64,000 nt of DNA. Source: Actinomucor elegans. Its lineage: Eukaryota > Mucoromycota > Mucoromycetes > Mucorales > Mucoraceae. Shown piece after piece: positions 22,921 through 34,136 of the stretch; the first letter of the stretch is position 1, and each line of letters opens with the position of its first letter. The stretch is from the NCBI GenBank assembly GCA_026027325.1, contig JAMSLZ010000001.1, forward strand, positions 4,154,001 through 4,218,000. Direction: 5' to 3'. Below the pieces are notes generated by a model. The model was not told the DNA's origin. It did no database searches and was given only the letters and a program-made list of their open reading frames with translations. The position numbers and the translations under genes are program-made.

Positions 22921-23430
22921 TCAGGAAGCTGCTTCTAAATCAACGCGCTAAGCACGATGAAGCCTTGATTCCTGGGGAATATGTAAAAACAAATTTCATT
23001 ATTCATTAAATCTTTGTACTTGCAAATGGAAGCAGAAGAGAAGAGACGAAGCACTCCGACGATATATTGTTTTTTTTGGTTTTTAGAGCAAAATATTTTT
23101 TCGAAAGATAATGAAAGACAATCTCTCTAAAAATTCTGTTGAGGCTCATAAAGTGCAAAGTTGTGCTCATTTTCAATTATGTATAAAATTTGGGTTCCTA
23201 GACTCCAAAGCATATTATTGAAGTTGAAACCCCGATATGTGGCAGTTTGAATACTAATTGAGATCTTTTATGAATCTTGGTTAAATGTTGCACCTGTTTA
23301 ATATTACATGTTTAGAATGTTCCGATTAAATGAGTACCATCCTTATTTTATGATAATAAATCCAGTATTATAACTCAAACTGTTAATATTTAGCAAGCTA
23401 CGCGAGTTTTCAAATGACATTTATCCTTCA

Positions 23431-23515
23431 ACCATAGATCTCTCGGCTGATCTCGGTCCAATGTCACAGCGGATTAGTCAGTCCATGCTCTAAAAGAGCT
23501 GCACAATCTATCAAA
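23431..23515 (-). repeat. Copy of the dispersed ~80-bp repeat
   Basis: AGATCTCTCGGCTGATCTCGG, then CCAATGTCACAGCGGATTAGTC, then CATGCTCTAAAAGAGCTGCA. This is the reverse complement of the plus-strand order TGCAGCTC...GAGCATG / GATTA / GCGACATT / CCGAGATC seen in other copies. Confidence 0.45.
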
Positions 23516-24174
23516 AATATTTTGTGGTAGGAATACTTTTTATTATCTTAACTGCTTTTTGATACTTATGGATTTAAACCTTTTAATATTAATAATATGA
23601 TTCTTAATATCATTAAATCGAGAGCGGACTGTAGGAATTAATGGGTAAATATAAATTCAATGGCCGGTATGAAACTATATTATAACGCGTAATTAAACGT
23701 ATTTCCTTTTCATTCTAACTGCAAAACGTAAAGAGAATTAGGTTATTTCGGCTTGTATATCCTTTTAATGTATGAATGGACCTTGCGATCTAAGCATTCT
23801 GATATGATTGCTGGCTGTGACGTCGATCCAGAAATGAAGGTCCGATAAACATTCGGTATTTCACTGCTCCTTTTTTACGAAGGCAGAAAAAGAGGGGAAA
23901 AGGTCAAGCGGGTGGCAGAGTTCAAGAGTAAAAGGGAAATCAATTATCTTGATTTTTTAGACCTTCTTTTCTTTCTTTCTCTTTGAAACGGAAATACAAC
24001 TTAAAAGAATTCTTTCTTTTGAAACCCTTCTGTCGGAATAAGGGAAATAACAGCTTATTGAAAACTCCCATAATAGTAGTAGTAGTAGAATAAGCAATAG
24101 ACAAAACAAAGTATCAGCAAAGTTTGTAATAGCCCCACCCCCTTTCATATCCTTTTTTTTCTTCGAAAAACACT

Positions 24175-26405
24175 ATGGCTCAGTCTCAAAACAGGCGAAA
24201 CACTTGGGAAGGGTAAAGTTGGAATCTAATCTTCCAAATTACACGAAAAAGAGACAAGAAGAAGAGTTTATGTCAAATAGTTCCATCTGATCAAGTACTA
24301 TTGTCATTGGCCTTCTTTTTATCTGTTTTAGATGTGTCTATTTGGTTTATTTCGTCATATCAAGTGAGAATTAGTTTACTGACGCTGTTGTTTAGGCCTA
24401 ACGGGCGACCTAGTAACACGGCAAGTAATATTGAAGCAAGAGCAACAGAGCTTTTACACTTGTATATCTATGATTACTGTAAAAAGAAAAAGTTTCACCA
24501 AGCAGCTAGAGCTTTCTCCACTGAAGCAAACGTGCCAACAGAACAACCACCTCCCTTTGATGTTTCTACGGGATTCTTGGCAGACTGGTGGCATGTATTT
24601 TGGGATATCTATTATGCTAAATCAAAGGAAGCCGAGGCCAGCAAAGAAGCTACAGTAATTGATGAGGTAAGTGGATGCTGCCCAAGTAAGAAATGAGATA
24701 GACTCATTTTGCATGGTAGTATCACAATTATCTTCGAGCCAAAAGAGAAGAAGTCTTACAGCAACAGAGGGCTTTCAATTTACAACAAGCTCAGCAACAA
24801 GCGGCTCTACAACAAGCTCATCAACAAAGAAGAGCGTCTGAAGCTCAACAGTTACAAAGAGCTGCCCAATCACCTCATCAACCGCATCAGCAGCAGCAGC
24901 AGCAAGATCAGCAGCAGCAAGTACCACGTGATCCTTCAAGACCATCACCTGCAAGTAGTACTGCTTCGTTACCTGCTAGCACTGCAGCGAACAATGGTAT
25001 GCCGCCACCACCATCCAATTCCAATAATAACACCAACAATAATAACAATAATTCTGTAAATACACCCCAAAACATGCCAGCAAACTTGCCTCAGCAACAA
25101 CAGCCACAGCATAATATACCGGGAAGACATCCAACGGCTTCACCTTCTTTCTCTCCTCAACAAATGCAAAGGGGTGTGGAAGTAGTAACTGGTAATGAAA
25201 ATGTCATGTCACCCATGGTCGTGCAACCTCAAGCACAACCCCCATCTCAACCCAATATGATGACGCCTACACAAAGAGCACAGCAAAATGCCATTGTAAA
25301 CGCGGCTATGAATGCTTGTGGATTGGGAGGGAGAGATCATAACTCTTTGACAATGGATGAAAGGGTATAAATACACGCGTTTTTTTTCCCGGGAAATAGA
25401 GCTGATACATTCTATTGTATATAGGCTATACTTCAGATGCAAATCAAAAGAATTCAAATGAGTCAACATCAAAATATGATGAGAAATAACCCGTAAGTAT
25501 TTTACTTAAGAGCCTGGACTTCGTGTATATGTATTAAGTCTTGTCCATGTCTCTTATTATAAGCAGTATGATGGCAAATAGCCCTCAAGCTCAGGCTAGA
25601 TTTATGCAACAGCAGCAAGTAATGCTTCAGCAACAGCAACAGCAGCAGCAGCAAGCAATGCTCCAACAGCAGCATTTGCAACAACACCAACAAGTTGCTC
25701 TTCAGCACCAGCAAGTTCAACAACAGCAGCTTCAGCATTCTCAACAAGGTACCCCTCAACAGCAGCACCAACAACAACAAGGCACACCTCAACAGCAACA
25801 GGCCCAATTGCCTCATAACCCACCACAGCAGCAGCCGCATCCAATGAGTCAGAGTCCTCAAGTAGATCCTACTCAACGTGGTATAGGTCCTCAAGGTCCA
25901 ATTGGTAAATTGAATGATTACTTTTCGTAAAAAAATACGTAAAAATATTAAAAATATTGATTGAATCATAGTCAATGGACAACCGAGGCCACATGTGGTA
26001 GGCCCTGTAGGTCCTCAAATGGGTATGAATCCTAATAATGCCATGCCAAGTCCAAATCTGATGAATAATAATGGTGGTATGCCTTTTAATGGTGATAGTA
26101 AGTTTGGCTGATTTATATATTAATAATAAAAAGAGAGAGTTTGCGAACTAACTGGCTATAAACCAAGTGAACTTGATGGTTGCTCACCAAATGATAAATA
26201 AAGGACAAATTCAAGCGACACTTACTCCGCAGCAGCAGCAGCAACAACAGCAGGTACAAATGACGCGTTTTTATCAGTAGGATCAAGTACTAACGATCTT
26301 GATTTATAGATATTAGCTACTCAACAACAACATCGTATAATGATCCAACGTCGTATGATGCTGCATCAACAACAGCAGCAATTACAGCAACATCAACAAC
26401 AACAA

Positions 26406-26443
<38 letters not shown>

Positions 26444-27116
26444 ACAGCAAACGCCTCAGCAGCAACAGCAAACACCCCAACAACAGCAGCAAACACCTCA
26501 GCAACAGCCCCAATCATTACCAGCGCCAACGCCTCAAACACCGCCTAATATGGGCAGTCCTAATCCCGCTATACCCGTTGGTAGTGGATCTCCAGAAGGT
26601 GGGGATAAGAAGAAGAACATTGCCGTTGCTCTTTATCAAAAGCGTCAAGCTCATCATACATTACAACAACAGCAGCAAGCTCAACAGCAGGCACAGCAAT
26701 TTGTACATCCTCCTCCAAAGAGACAAAGAACCAACAATGATGAGGTTCAACCACAACAGCAGTCGCAACAACAATCTCCTCAGTTACCACATAAAATACC
26801 TCATCAGGATTCGCCCAATATGACTATGCAACAGCGCTTAGCTGCTCAACATAGAACCCAGTTCGAACAGCATCATCATCAGCAACAGCAACAACAACAG
26901 CAACAACAGCTGCAGCAGCAGCAACAACAACAACAACAGTCGCCTCAAATGAGCCGTAATACGCCTCAACAGCAACAACGTATGCCTTGGAATCCCCCAA
27001 ATGATGTGAGTTCACCTATGAACGAAGTTCAATCACCGGCTATACCATCCAATATGAACAATCCCGGTGGAATGGCTGCCGCTGCCAACGCTGTTGCTGC
27101 CGCTGCACAAGCAGCT

Positions 27117-27148
<32 letters not shown>

Positions 27149-28532
27149 GCAGCAAAACAATACCATTAATAACACCGTTTTGTCTTTTGATCTAGAGCGC
27201 TTCATGCTGGGTGATGGTGGCGATTTCGACATGTTTCCTTCAAGTGATGAGAACCCCGAACAAAACTTGCTGCTAAACGGTGATGGTGCAGATTTAGATA
27301 CCTTTGGTGGTGGGTTTCTAGCCAGTATGGGAGGGGGGCTGGATCTCGATAACGCCAATACCAACAATGGCCTGAATGCAAATTCATCAGCACCAACATC
27401 TGTAATGAATCCTATGGGCCATCCTCATTTACAACTCTATGCGGATTTGCAAGGTCACAATAAGGTCTCTACCGTGTCTTTTTCAGCTGATGGTAAGTGG
27501 CTGGCTAGTGCAGGCCATGATCGCAAAATGATAATTTGGAATGTGCAAGAAAAGAAGACAATGTTTACACTGGAAGGTCATACATCGCACATTACATGTG
27601 CTCGCTGGAGTTTGGATGGTAGGAACTTGGTGGCGACCTGTTCTTATGATAAGACATTGCGTATTTGGGATGTTGGTTCAGCGATTCGCTCGAGTGATGC
27701 ACCAATTAAACTAGAGGAAGGTGTCGATGCAAAGGTTGAGCTTGAGTCCAAGCAATTATTGGCACCAAAGCAGTTAGTCAAGCTGGACTGTAAAGCACAA
27801 GTGACTGCAGTAGACTTTGCACCAGATCGACCTGATACCATTTGCTCACTTGATGCTGAAGGTGAACTAAAAGTTTGGAATATAAATACATCCTTCTGTG
27901 AAAAGTCATTAAAAATGGTAAGAACCAATGAAGCGAAACACTACCTTTATTGACATGAGTGTATATAGGCTCAAAAATCTGGATTTTCTCCTAATCCTAT
28001 GCGTTTTCATCCTAGAAGAGTCAGTATTCTGGCTTGTGCAGTAGGAAATCAAATCAATATTATTGATATAACCTCTGCCAGAAATAATAGCTCAAATAGT
28101 GGTAATGCCTCCAATAGTAGTAATACCAATAATATGGGCATTCGCACAATCGCCACCGATCATGGCAAAAATATTTGCTCTTTTGACTGGTCTACTGATG
28201 GTAATTTTCTGGCTGCTTCATCCGAAGACAAGATCTGTGTATATGACACTTCTCAATGGAAATGCGTTTGGAACTATACATCCGAATCAAAAATATCTAG
28301 TTGCGCGTTTGTCAAGAGTGGAGGTAATGAAAAATTGCGTTTACTATATGGTGGATATGAAAATATCTTCTTATGGCAATGCGGTACTCCTGGTGAACAA
28401 CCCAAGAAGGTTGGATCTCAGTCAGGTACAGTGATGAGTATCGCTTGCTGTTCTGTAGCTGCTGGCCAACAAACTTTCGTTGCTTCTGCTAGTCATCATC
28501 AAGAAAAGAATTTGATGCTATGGACTATTTAA
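24175..28532 (+). CDS. LEUNIG-like LisH / poly-Q / WD40 transcriptional co-regulator
   Basis: Nine exons: 24175-24212, 24396-24666, 24720-25364, 25425-25492, about 25567-25904, 25972-26097, 26168-26253, 26310-27917, 27969-28532; about 1247 residues. A LisH motif (about residues 24-54, 'ELLHLYIYDYCKKKKFHQAA') is followed by 'GFLADWWHVFWDIYYAK', the LUFS-type signature of LEUNIG/SSDP proteins. The middle ~830 residues are Gln-, Pro- and Asn-rich with several long mixed CAA/CAG poly-Q tracts. The C-terminus (about 900-1247) is a WD40 propeller, starting 'LQGHNKVSTVSFSADGKWLA', with GH...WD-type repeats. Proteins of this type recruit mediator or histone deacetylases to DNA-bound factors. Poly-Q amounts may vary between strains. 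The acceptor before exon 5 is ambiguous (25564 or 25567, both in frame). Confidence 0.85.
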
Positions 28533-29418
28533 ATATCTTTTCTAAAAAAAATATCAACTTTTTCTATATATTATTAGTACTATTCCTCATTACCCTTATA
28601 CTTCTTCATGTCTAACTTGTTTTGGATCTCTAAACAGGAGGTTCAAAGGGGAAGGCTAGGGAAACCCAAGCACAGTTTACAAATTTTGATCAAAAAACCC
28701 CATTTTTTCCCTCTCTTTCTCTCATACACTCACTCTACTATTCTCCAACTCTTTTTCTTTTTTTCTATATATATATATACAAATAATAATAACATTATCA
28801 TTGAACAGTTCTTTTTCTTACTTGAAGGGTCATTGCTTGACAAAACTAGGTGTTTAGTTCAAATGAAACCTGTGTTTTTAATCTATGTAACTCGTAGTAT
28901 ATTATATTTAATTAAATGCGATGTACAACCACCACCCAACTGATCAGTTTTCTCGGGAAATGTGCTAGTTGTTTAGGGAGCCATCAGCATACACGAACAA
29001 CCGAGTAGATCAAGGAGGATTTACATGATATGCGCGTTTCTAGGATGGAATTTGTTCGAGAAACAGCGCAACTTCATCGACCTTGATATGTGCATAAGAA
29101 TGAAAAAAAAAAAAAAAAAAAAAAAAAAGTGATTAGTACAAATCACATAAGAATGTCCGTCGTTTAAAAGTAGGCTTTTATTATAATAGAAATAGGGGAA
29201 CGGGCGAGATCAGGTTAGGATTATATATTGGAGAAAGAGAATATACAGTATTAAATGATGGTAAAAGTGAACTATGTACTTTTTTCTGGTCAATTCCTAA
29301 AGAGCTTCTTTATCGTATTGACACTATCATTCATTGCTACTTGGAAGAATAATAAAAAAAAAAAAGATGCTTGCTCGCGTGGAAAGAGCAAGGGAATTGA
29401 AAGGAGTGTGTGCGCGCT
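28533..29418. other. Convergent 3' spacer
   Basis: The 3' flank of the LEUNIG-like gene and of the minus-strand zinc-ribbon-like gene. It contains pyrimidine-rich sequence (28690-28770), a TATATATATATA run (28767-28779) and an A run at 29103-29127. No gene was seen. Confidence 0.45.
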
Positions 29419-29763
29419 TTAAGAAGAAAGATAACAAGTTGGAGTATCTTTGGTTGGTAATTTTTGTCTTTGCTGCTGATCCTGTTGTCGTTGCTGTTGG
29501 TAATGATGATGATACATCATATAAAGGCGTGCATAATCATAATGGTATTCTTTTCGAATAAAAGAATGGCTTTGATTATCAAATGTCCAACAGCGAGTGC
29601 AATATTCAGCATCGCCTAGAAATCGATTACAGGTGGTGCATTTTGTATGGCAATCTGAGCAAAACCAGTCTGAAGAAAGAGGTTTATCACAAGAGCCACA
29701 CATTACTTTTTCATTAGAGTTCATAAGTGGGGAAGAAGGAGGTGAAGGAAAGTAAGTATTCAT
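29419..29763 (-). CDS. Small Cys-rich (zinc-ribbon-like) protein
   Basis: A single open frame of 114 residues from an ATG at 29763. Between residues 22 and 59 lie five CxxC-type units: CGSC, CSDC, CTTC and CTRC plus a single CHTKC overlap, spaced like a double zinc ribbon. After it come a basic, His- and Gln-rich stretch (YHHHYQQQRQQDQQQRQ) and a short tail. The N-terminus is Pro/Ser-rich. It could be a small zinc-binding regulator or stress protein. I do not recognise a named family. The coding call rests on regular Cys spacing and clean composition, and no splice site is needed. Confidence 0.55.
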   Translation of the reverse strand: MNTYFPSPPSSPLMNSNEKVMCGSCDKPLSSDWFCSDCHTKCTTCNRFLGDAEYCTRCWTFDNQSHSFIRKEYHYDYARLYMMYHHHYQQQRQQDQQQRQKLPTKDTPTCYLSS

Positions 29764-31000
29764 GATAGATAGATGTTGGGGAAGAGAAAATGAGTGTAAG
29801 GAAAGTGTATTATATAAGATAAAGATGCATACAGTCGATTCAAGAAAGAAAAACGGGTATTTATAATGATAAACATGACAATGCTTAATATATGTAATGT
29901 ATGTAATGTATGTATGTATTGTTAGATATAATAATAAAATACTAGTATAACTTTTTTTTCAAATTTATGCACAGACACCTTCAAATAAGTATGGAATGGT
30001 TTTGCACGTATAATAGGAGAGTATAAACAGCCGTACAGGCTTTTTATTATGCTCGGTATCATGTACAATCTTTGAATTCCTGTAATGGCTTGCTGGTCAT
30101 ATAATGAATTACTATACGCGCAGTATATGCATAAGAATAGCTTTGATTCAAAGCCTAGCTTAGGCAGTAAGAAAAACAAACTCCTATTTCATTGGTGTTG
30201 ATCAAAGGCACAGGTTCGTATTATTATTAGCGTGTATTGTTAACTTGTTAAATTACCATCGCCGATGCAACTACAACTATGTACATAACTTGATTAAAAT
30301 CTGTATGTACGTACAGTAGGGGCCATTAGAACAAGTTATTCAAAAGGTGTACACTTGGGAGGGTCATCTCCTATTAGCTTCTACTTGAGCGTATCTTGAT
30401 ACGATCCGGATTCAAGTTAACATGACATACTGTACGAGACGTTGCTTGCAGAAAACAGCCCTAAAAAACAAGTTTGCAGATGAAACGATATTAAGGCTAA
30501 AGGGAGTTGATTTTAATGTATTCAGGATCGACAATGTGCACAATAACTTATTTAAAACGTGGAAAAACATCTGGACTCTGTGTCTTTTTCATGTATTATG
30601 GAGGGATCATCAAGCTAGTCGATATAATACTAACCAGTAAATTCTATAATTTTCATAGACCTCATATCATTGGCCAATGAGTGCTGAACTTGAAGTTTAG
30701 CCTTGATTCGCTCGACAAAATCCAATATTATATCTAAAATAACATAAGAATGCAGTAGAACTTTTATATTCGGCGAATGTATTATATAAAACATTATTTT
30801 ATTTTTGATGAGCGAATGTGTACTATTGTTTCTTTGTGTACAAAAGTATTAAGAGTTCCCAAGATATAACTCTAAAGCAAAAATTCTAGAAACACTGCAT
30901 ACAGAAAGAATTTTGTATTTCTATAGTTTATATAATATACTACTCTGTCATTGTGTATAATATATACTCAATATACATTAGCTAAATTCTAGTTTTAGTA

Positions 31001-31080
31001 GATGCAGTAATTCATTCTGCGCATGAATGAGCTATTAGATACAGTATCAGACCAGAATCTATCAAAAGATCTATCAATCA
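31001..31080 (+). repeat. Copy of the dispersed ~80-bp repeat
   Basis: GATGCAGTAATTCATTCTGCG, then GCATGAATGAGCTATTAGATACAG, then ATCAGACCAGAATCTATCAAAAGATCTATCAATC. It has the same order of blocks as the other plus-oriented copies, more diverged. Confidence 0.35.
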
Positions 31081-31200
31081 CTAAATGTAGTTCAAGGTGA
31101 AAACAAATCTAATTTAATGTCCCATCGCTGTTGCAGTGTATAACAATATAACAACAACAACAACAAAAAAAAATAACATACTTATCGTGTTCTAATCTCT

Positions 31201-31461
31201 ATTTAATGCAATAATTCATTTAAACATGTATTACTTTTTAGATGCGACAATTAACCGAGATCTGCGGAAAGATCTATTGATCATGGAGAGATCCGAAAAA
31301 AAAAAAAATTGGAGACCTGGACAATGATTTCCATATTTATATTTGTAAAATCCCTAGAACAATATTTCTTCGAGGGCAATATTCTATGTCCCTTGTCAAA
31401 TCTCGGTTGATTATGGCATCTGATTAGAAGCCCTTGTCTAGAATGATCTATTGCATTTAGT
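31201..31461. mobile_element. MITE-like element: inverted pair of the dispersed repeat
   Basis: The left end (31201-31270) reads TTAATGCAATAATTCATTTA, then AACATGTATTACTTTTTAGATGCGACAATTAACCGAGATC. The right end (31399-31461) reads TCTCGGTTGATTATGGCATC, then TGATTAG...AGAATGATCTATTGCATTTAGTA, its imperfect reverse complement. About 130 bp of unique, non-coding sequence lies between. Ends of about 65 bp facing inward, without a gene, fit a non-autonomous DNA transposon, but target-site duplications are not clear because the ends are degenerate. Confidence 0.4.
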
Positions 31462-32704
31462 ATAGATTCCATACGGACGCAATCCAATGTTAATGAAAGA
31501 TTTCGCATAAAATGGCACTTGCTATTATTTTCCAACGTAAGCTTCAACCTGGTAATCTATTATATGAGTTATATTCAACTAGTATTATGACTGACTATAA
31601 TAAAGCAAAAATCCACTCAAGTTTCACCAAGATTATAGTATTCCATGTGCCAAGCTACGAAGCACCTGCTTTACCATAATTTTTCAATATGCTGCAGGAG
31701 TGTGAAGGCCTGTTTGTTAAGATTAAGCGATGCGGTTAACTTACCCCTAGTTACTAAATTGGATGTATTGTTCTTGTTTGTAATCGCATTCGGAAAATCT
31801 CAAGACCTATTAGCCGGAGAAGCCTAGTCCTGAACCAAGAGCGGATCGATCAAGAGTAATGCCTAGGCGAAAGTGCCTTTTTTTTCGGTGTGTCTTGAAT
31901 AACACTCATAAGACTAGGAAAATCTATGCGGTATAGTATCGATGGGCTTTACCTCATCATCAGCAGCTTGTCTGAATATCAGTGCTCGAAGACATAAACG
32001 TAATTGTTGGATGAATGTTAGACCTTATGGCATCTAGACCATCATAAAACCAGCTTATCTTAAAGTCGTTTCTGTACGATTCTTCTGTCACGTATGTAAT
32101 AATAACAACATAAGCTTTCTTAGAAGAAGAATGCAAGAAATCACTTCACGAAACGTGAACAGAAAATACATAGTGCAGCTATGTAAGATTTGCCCAATAT
32201 ATTGCCTTAGTTTACATATTTAAGGCATATTTTCATACATGATAATATAAAGGCAAACTAATATATTTTCCCAATACCCTTCAGCTTCAAATAATTTTCG
32301 AAAAGCTGTTGAACCCCATGGTGCTAATATACATCATGATAGTGCTGCATATATAACATAATAAAGTACCATATAATCATTTGATGTGCTGCTATCCGAT
32401 CAATATATATTATGCATTAAATATAAAGAATTTACTTTCATAACTCGACGCAAAAAGAACAAAAAGAAAAAAAAAGCTTGGATGCGTTAAAATGCCACAA
32501 TAACATTCGAATAGCCACCAATGGATCTAGTGTGTGTAATTTACGTGCAAATTTTAAATGTACTATACTTGTGGCACTTCAGTCAAATTTGATTCTAACA
32601 GATGCAACAGTAAACTGAGTAACGTAAAAATAATAATAATAAAGAGTACATCCTTTAGGCCTAAATTTTCAAAAATTGGCAGTTTTGTAGAGCATGAATG
32701 ATAA

Positions 32705-32785
32705 ATGGATCATTTGAGCGATCCCTATCGAACGTCACATCTAATTAATATTCCATGCTCAAAATGAGCTGTTGCATCTATTAGA
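32705..32785 (-). repeat. Copy of the dispersed ~80-bp repeat
   Basis: CGATCCCTATCGAACGTCACATCT, then AATTAATATTCCATGCTC, then AAAATGAGCTGTTGCATCTATTA. The palindrome CATGCTCAAAATGAGC is the best preserved block here. Confidence 0.45.
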
Positions 32786-32874
32786 ATCTACAATTCAATG
32801 GGTATGTTATAATTGTCAATGATGAACAGTAACTTATATTTATACTTCATATTATATTGGCTTGCTCAGTTCCG

Positions 32875-32955
32875 GATCTTTCGACCGGTCTCGGCCCAAC
32901 GTCGTGTTTAATACATGGTTCATGCTCAGAATGACTTGCAGCATCTAGCAAAATG
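32875..32955 (-). repeat. Copy of the dispersed ~80-bp repeat
   Basis: GGATCTTTCGACCGGTCTCGG, then CCCAACGTCGTGTTTAATAC, then ATGGTTCATGCTCAGAATGA and CTTGCAGCATCTAGCAAAAT. Block order matches 23431-23515 and 32705-32785. Confidence 0.45.
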
Positions 32956-33635
32956 CACGATCTAACCATGATGCAAAGTAATATGTGTTATTACCGAGCG
33001 TCAAAACAGAAAATCTTGGTATAAATCTTTGTTATAAGTCAATAAGAGTGTTGAAACCGATACAGCCAACTCTTTCTTAATTAGTTCCACCCTTTTGCTT
33101 GTTTTGCAAAGCCGGTTATTGTTTTTAGACTAATCACGTTTGTATTACATTGGATTATGACATGAATTAGTAAAATGACGGGCACTGTTCCGGTGATATA
33201 TCATTTGTATAACATTTAATGCAAGAAAAAAGAAAAAAAAAACCATCAAGCCCCTATCGTCTGGTTTCGCGCATCATAGTTTAGTTAAAACTTGAAGAAG
33301 ATGCGATTTTGTCAGCAGTTCTTTATGTAAACTGATATACACGTGTTTGTTGTGTACAACCAAGTCTGTGCAGTTATTAATAAAGAGAACCATGATTTTA
33401 ATAACAAGAATATATGATTTATTTGAAACAATCTTTTTTTGGAATATACAGAATAAAAGAAGAGAGAGAGAGAGAAAGTACACCTTTAGCAAGGTAGAAC
33501 GGCCGAGAACAGGCTTGACTGGGTCTAAAAAAGAAAAATAAACAAAATAATAATAGGGGAGTAGGAGGGGGTTTGTTTTATATAATAGCAGTATTGTATA
33601 TGTAAGAATGGATGGGGTGTTTTGTTATATACACT

Positions 33636-33986
33636 TTAGAAAACAGGTTTACAAGGAAGAGGTTGAATGATATATTGGTTACGAGGGTCACCGACGCTGT
33701 AGGATCGAGGACGTCTTGTGGTGGTATCGGATACATGAAGTTGAGATACAGCTTGATGAAGAGGAATAAAGCTAGAGTCTTGAATAAGAGGATTACCAGT
33801 ACGCGTGATGAAATGTTCATTGTGGAATCTTTGGTGTTGCTGGAGGATCTGCTGAAGTTCTAGACAGGCATCTTCAACGTCTTCCAAGTTAATATTGTTC
33901 CTGGATGTTTCACTTAACCAATGAACGTGGCTTCTACCAGTAGAAGAGGGTTTCTTTGGACAAGGTGCAACTAGATTCATTTGCAT
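33636..33986 (-). CDS. Uncharacterised small protein
   Basis: A single open frame of 116 residues from an ATG at 33986 (a second Met two codons on). The middle 'INLEDVEDACLELQQILQQH' is a predicted amphipathic helix. The tail has 'RRPRSYSVGD', a basophilic phosphosite-like motif (RxxS) that can bind 14-3-3 proteins when phosphorylated. No targeting signal or known domain. The stop is about 150 bp from the 3' end of the reductase gene on the same strand. Composition looks coding, but I cannot assign a family. Confidence 0.45.
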   Translation of the reverse strand: MQMNLVAPCPKKPSSTGRSHVHWLSETSRNNINLEDVEDACLELQQILQQHQRFHNEHFITRTGNPLIQDSSFIPLHQAVSQLHVSDTTTRRPRSYSVGDPRNQYIIQPLPCKPVF

Positions 33987-34136
33987 TATAGGATATTTAC
34001 AAGAAAAACAAGAGCTTTTCGTTTATAAAGAAATATGTATAAGGTATATGTAAAGAAGGAAGAAAGATGCAAGAGGAAAAAAAAAAAAGAACGAAATATC
34101 TCATATTTATTTTATCATTTGATAGTAGTACAAAAA

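Larger units (their letters stand above)
22339..24174. other. Intergenic spacer with relics
   Basis: A 1.8 kb AT-rich spacer. It holds a possible minus-strand coding relic (22753-22920), a minus copy of the dispersed repeat (23431-23515) and, close to the next gene, a TAGTAGTAGTAG tract (24075-24088) and CT/GA-rich promoter-like sequence. No intact gene was seen. Confidence 0.5.
29764..33635. other. 3.9 kb gene desert with dispersed repeats
   Basis: No credible gene. Short frames at 30422-30640 and 31645-31827 lack start context and recognisable motifs. The tract carries at least four copies of the dispersed repeat (31001-31080, the pair 31201-31461, 32705-32785, 32875-32955), TGTATGTAATG repeats near 29890-29918, CAACAACAACAA at 31152-31164 and AATAATAATAAT runs. 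A (GA)n run is at 33461-33477. Confidence 0.5.

Noticed and set aside
24709..25059. Plus-strand 116-codon frame in the LEUNIG-like gene
   Set aside because: It is out of frame with the spliced LisH exon and the downstream Q-rich exons; joining at 24720 keeps one continuous frame.
25502..27399. Minus-strand Leu-, Val/Ala- or Cys-rich open frames
   Set aside because: They are antisense to the CAA/CAG poly-Q tracts of the LEUNIG-like gene, which give poly-Leu, poly-Val/Ala or poly-Cys in other frames.
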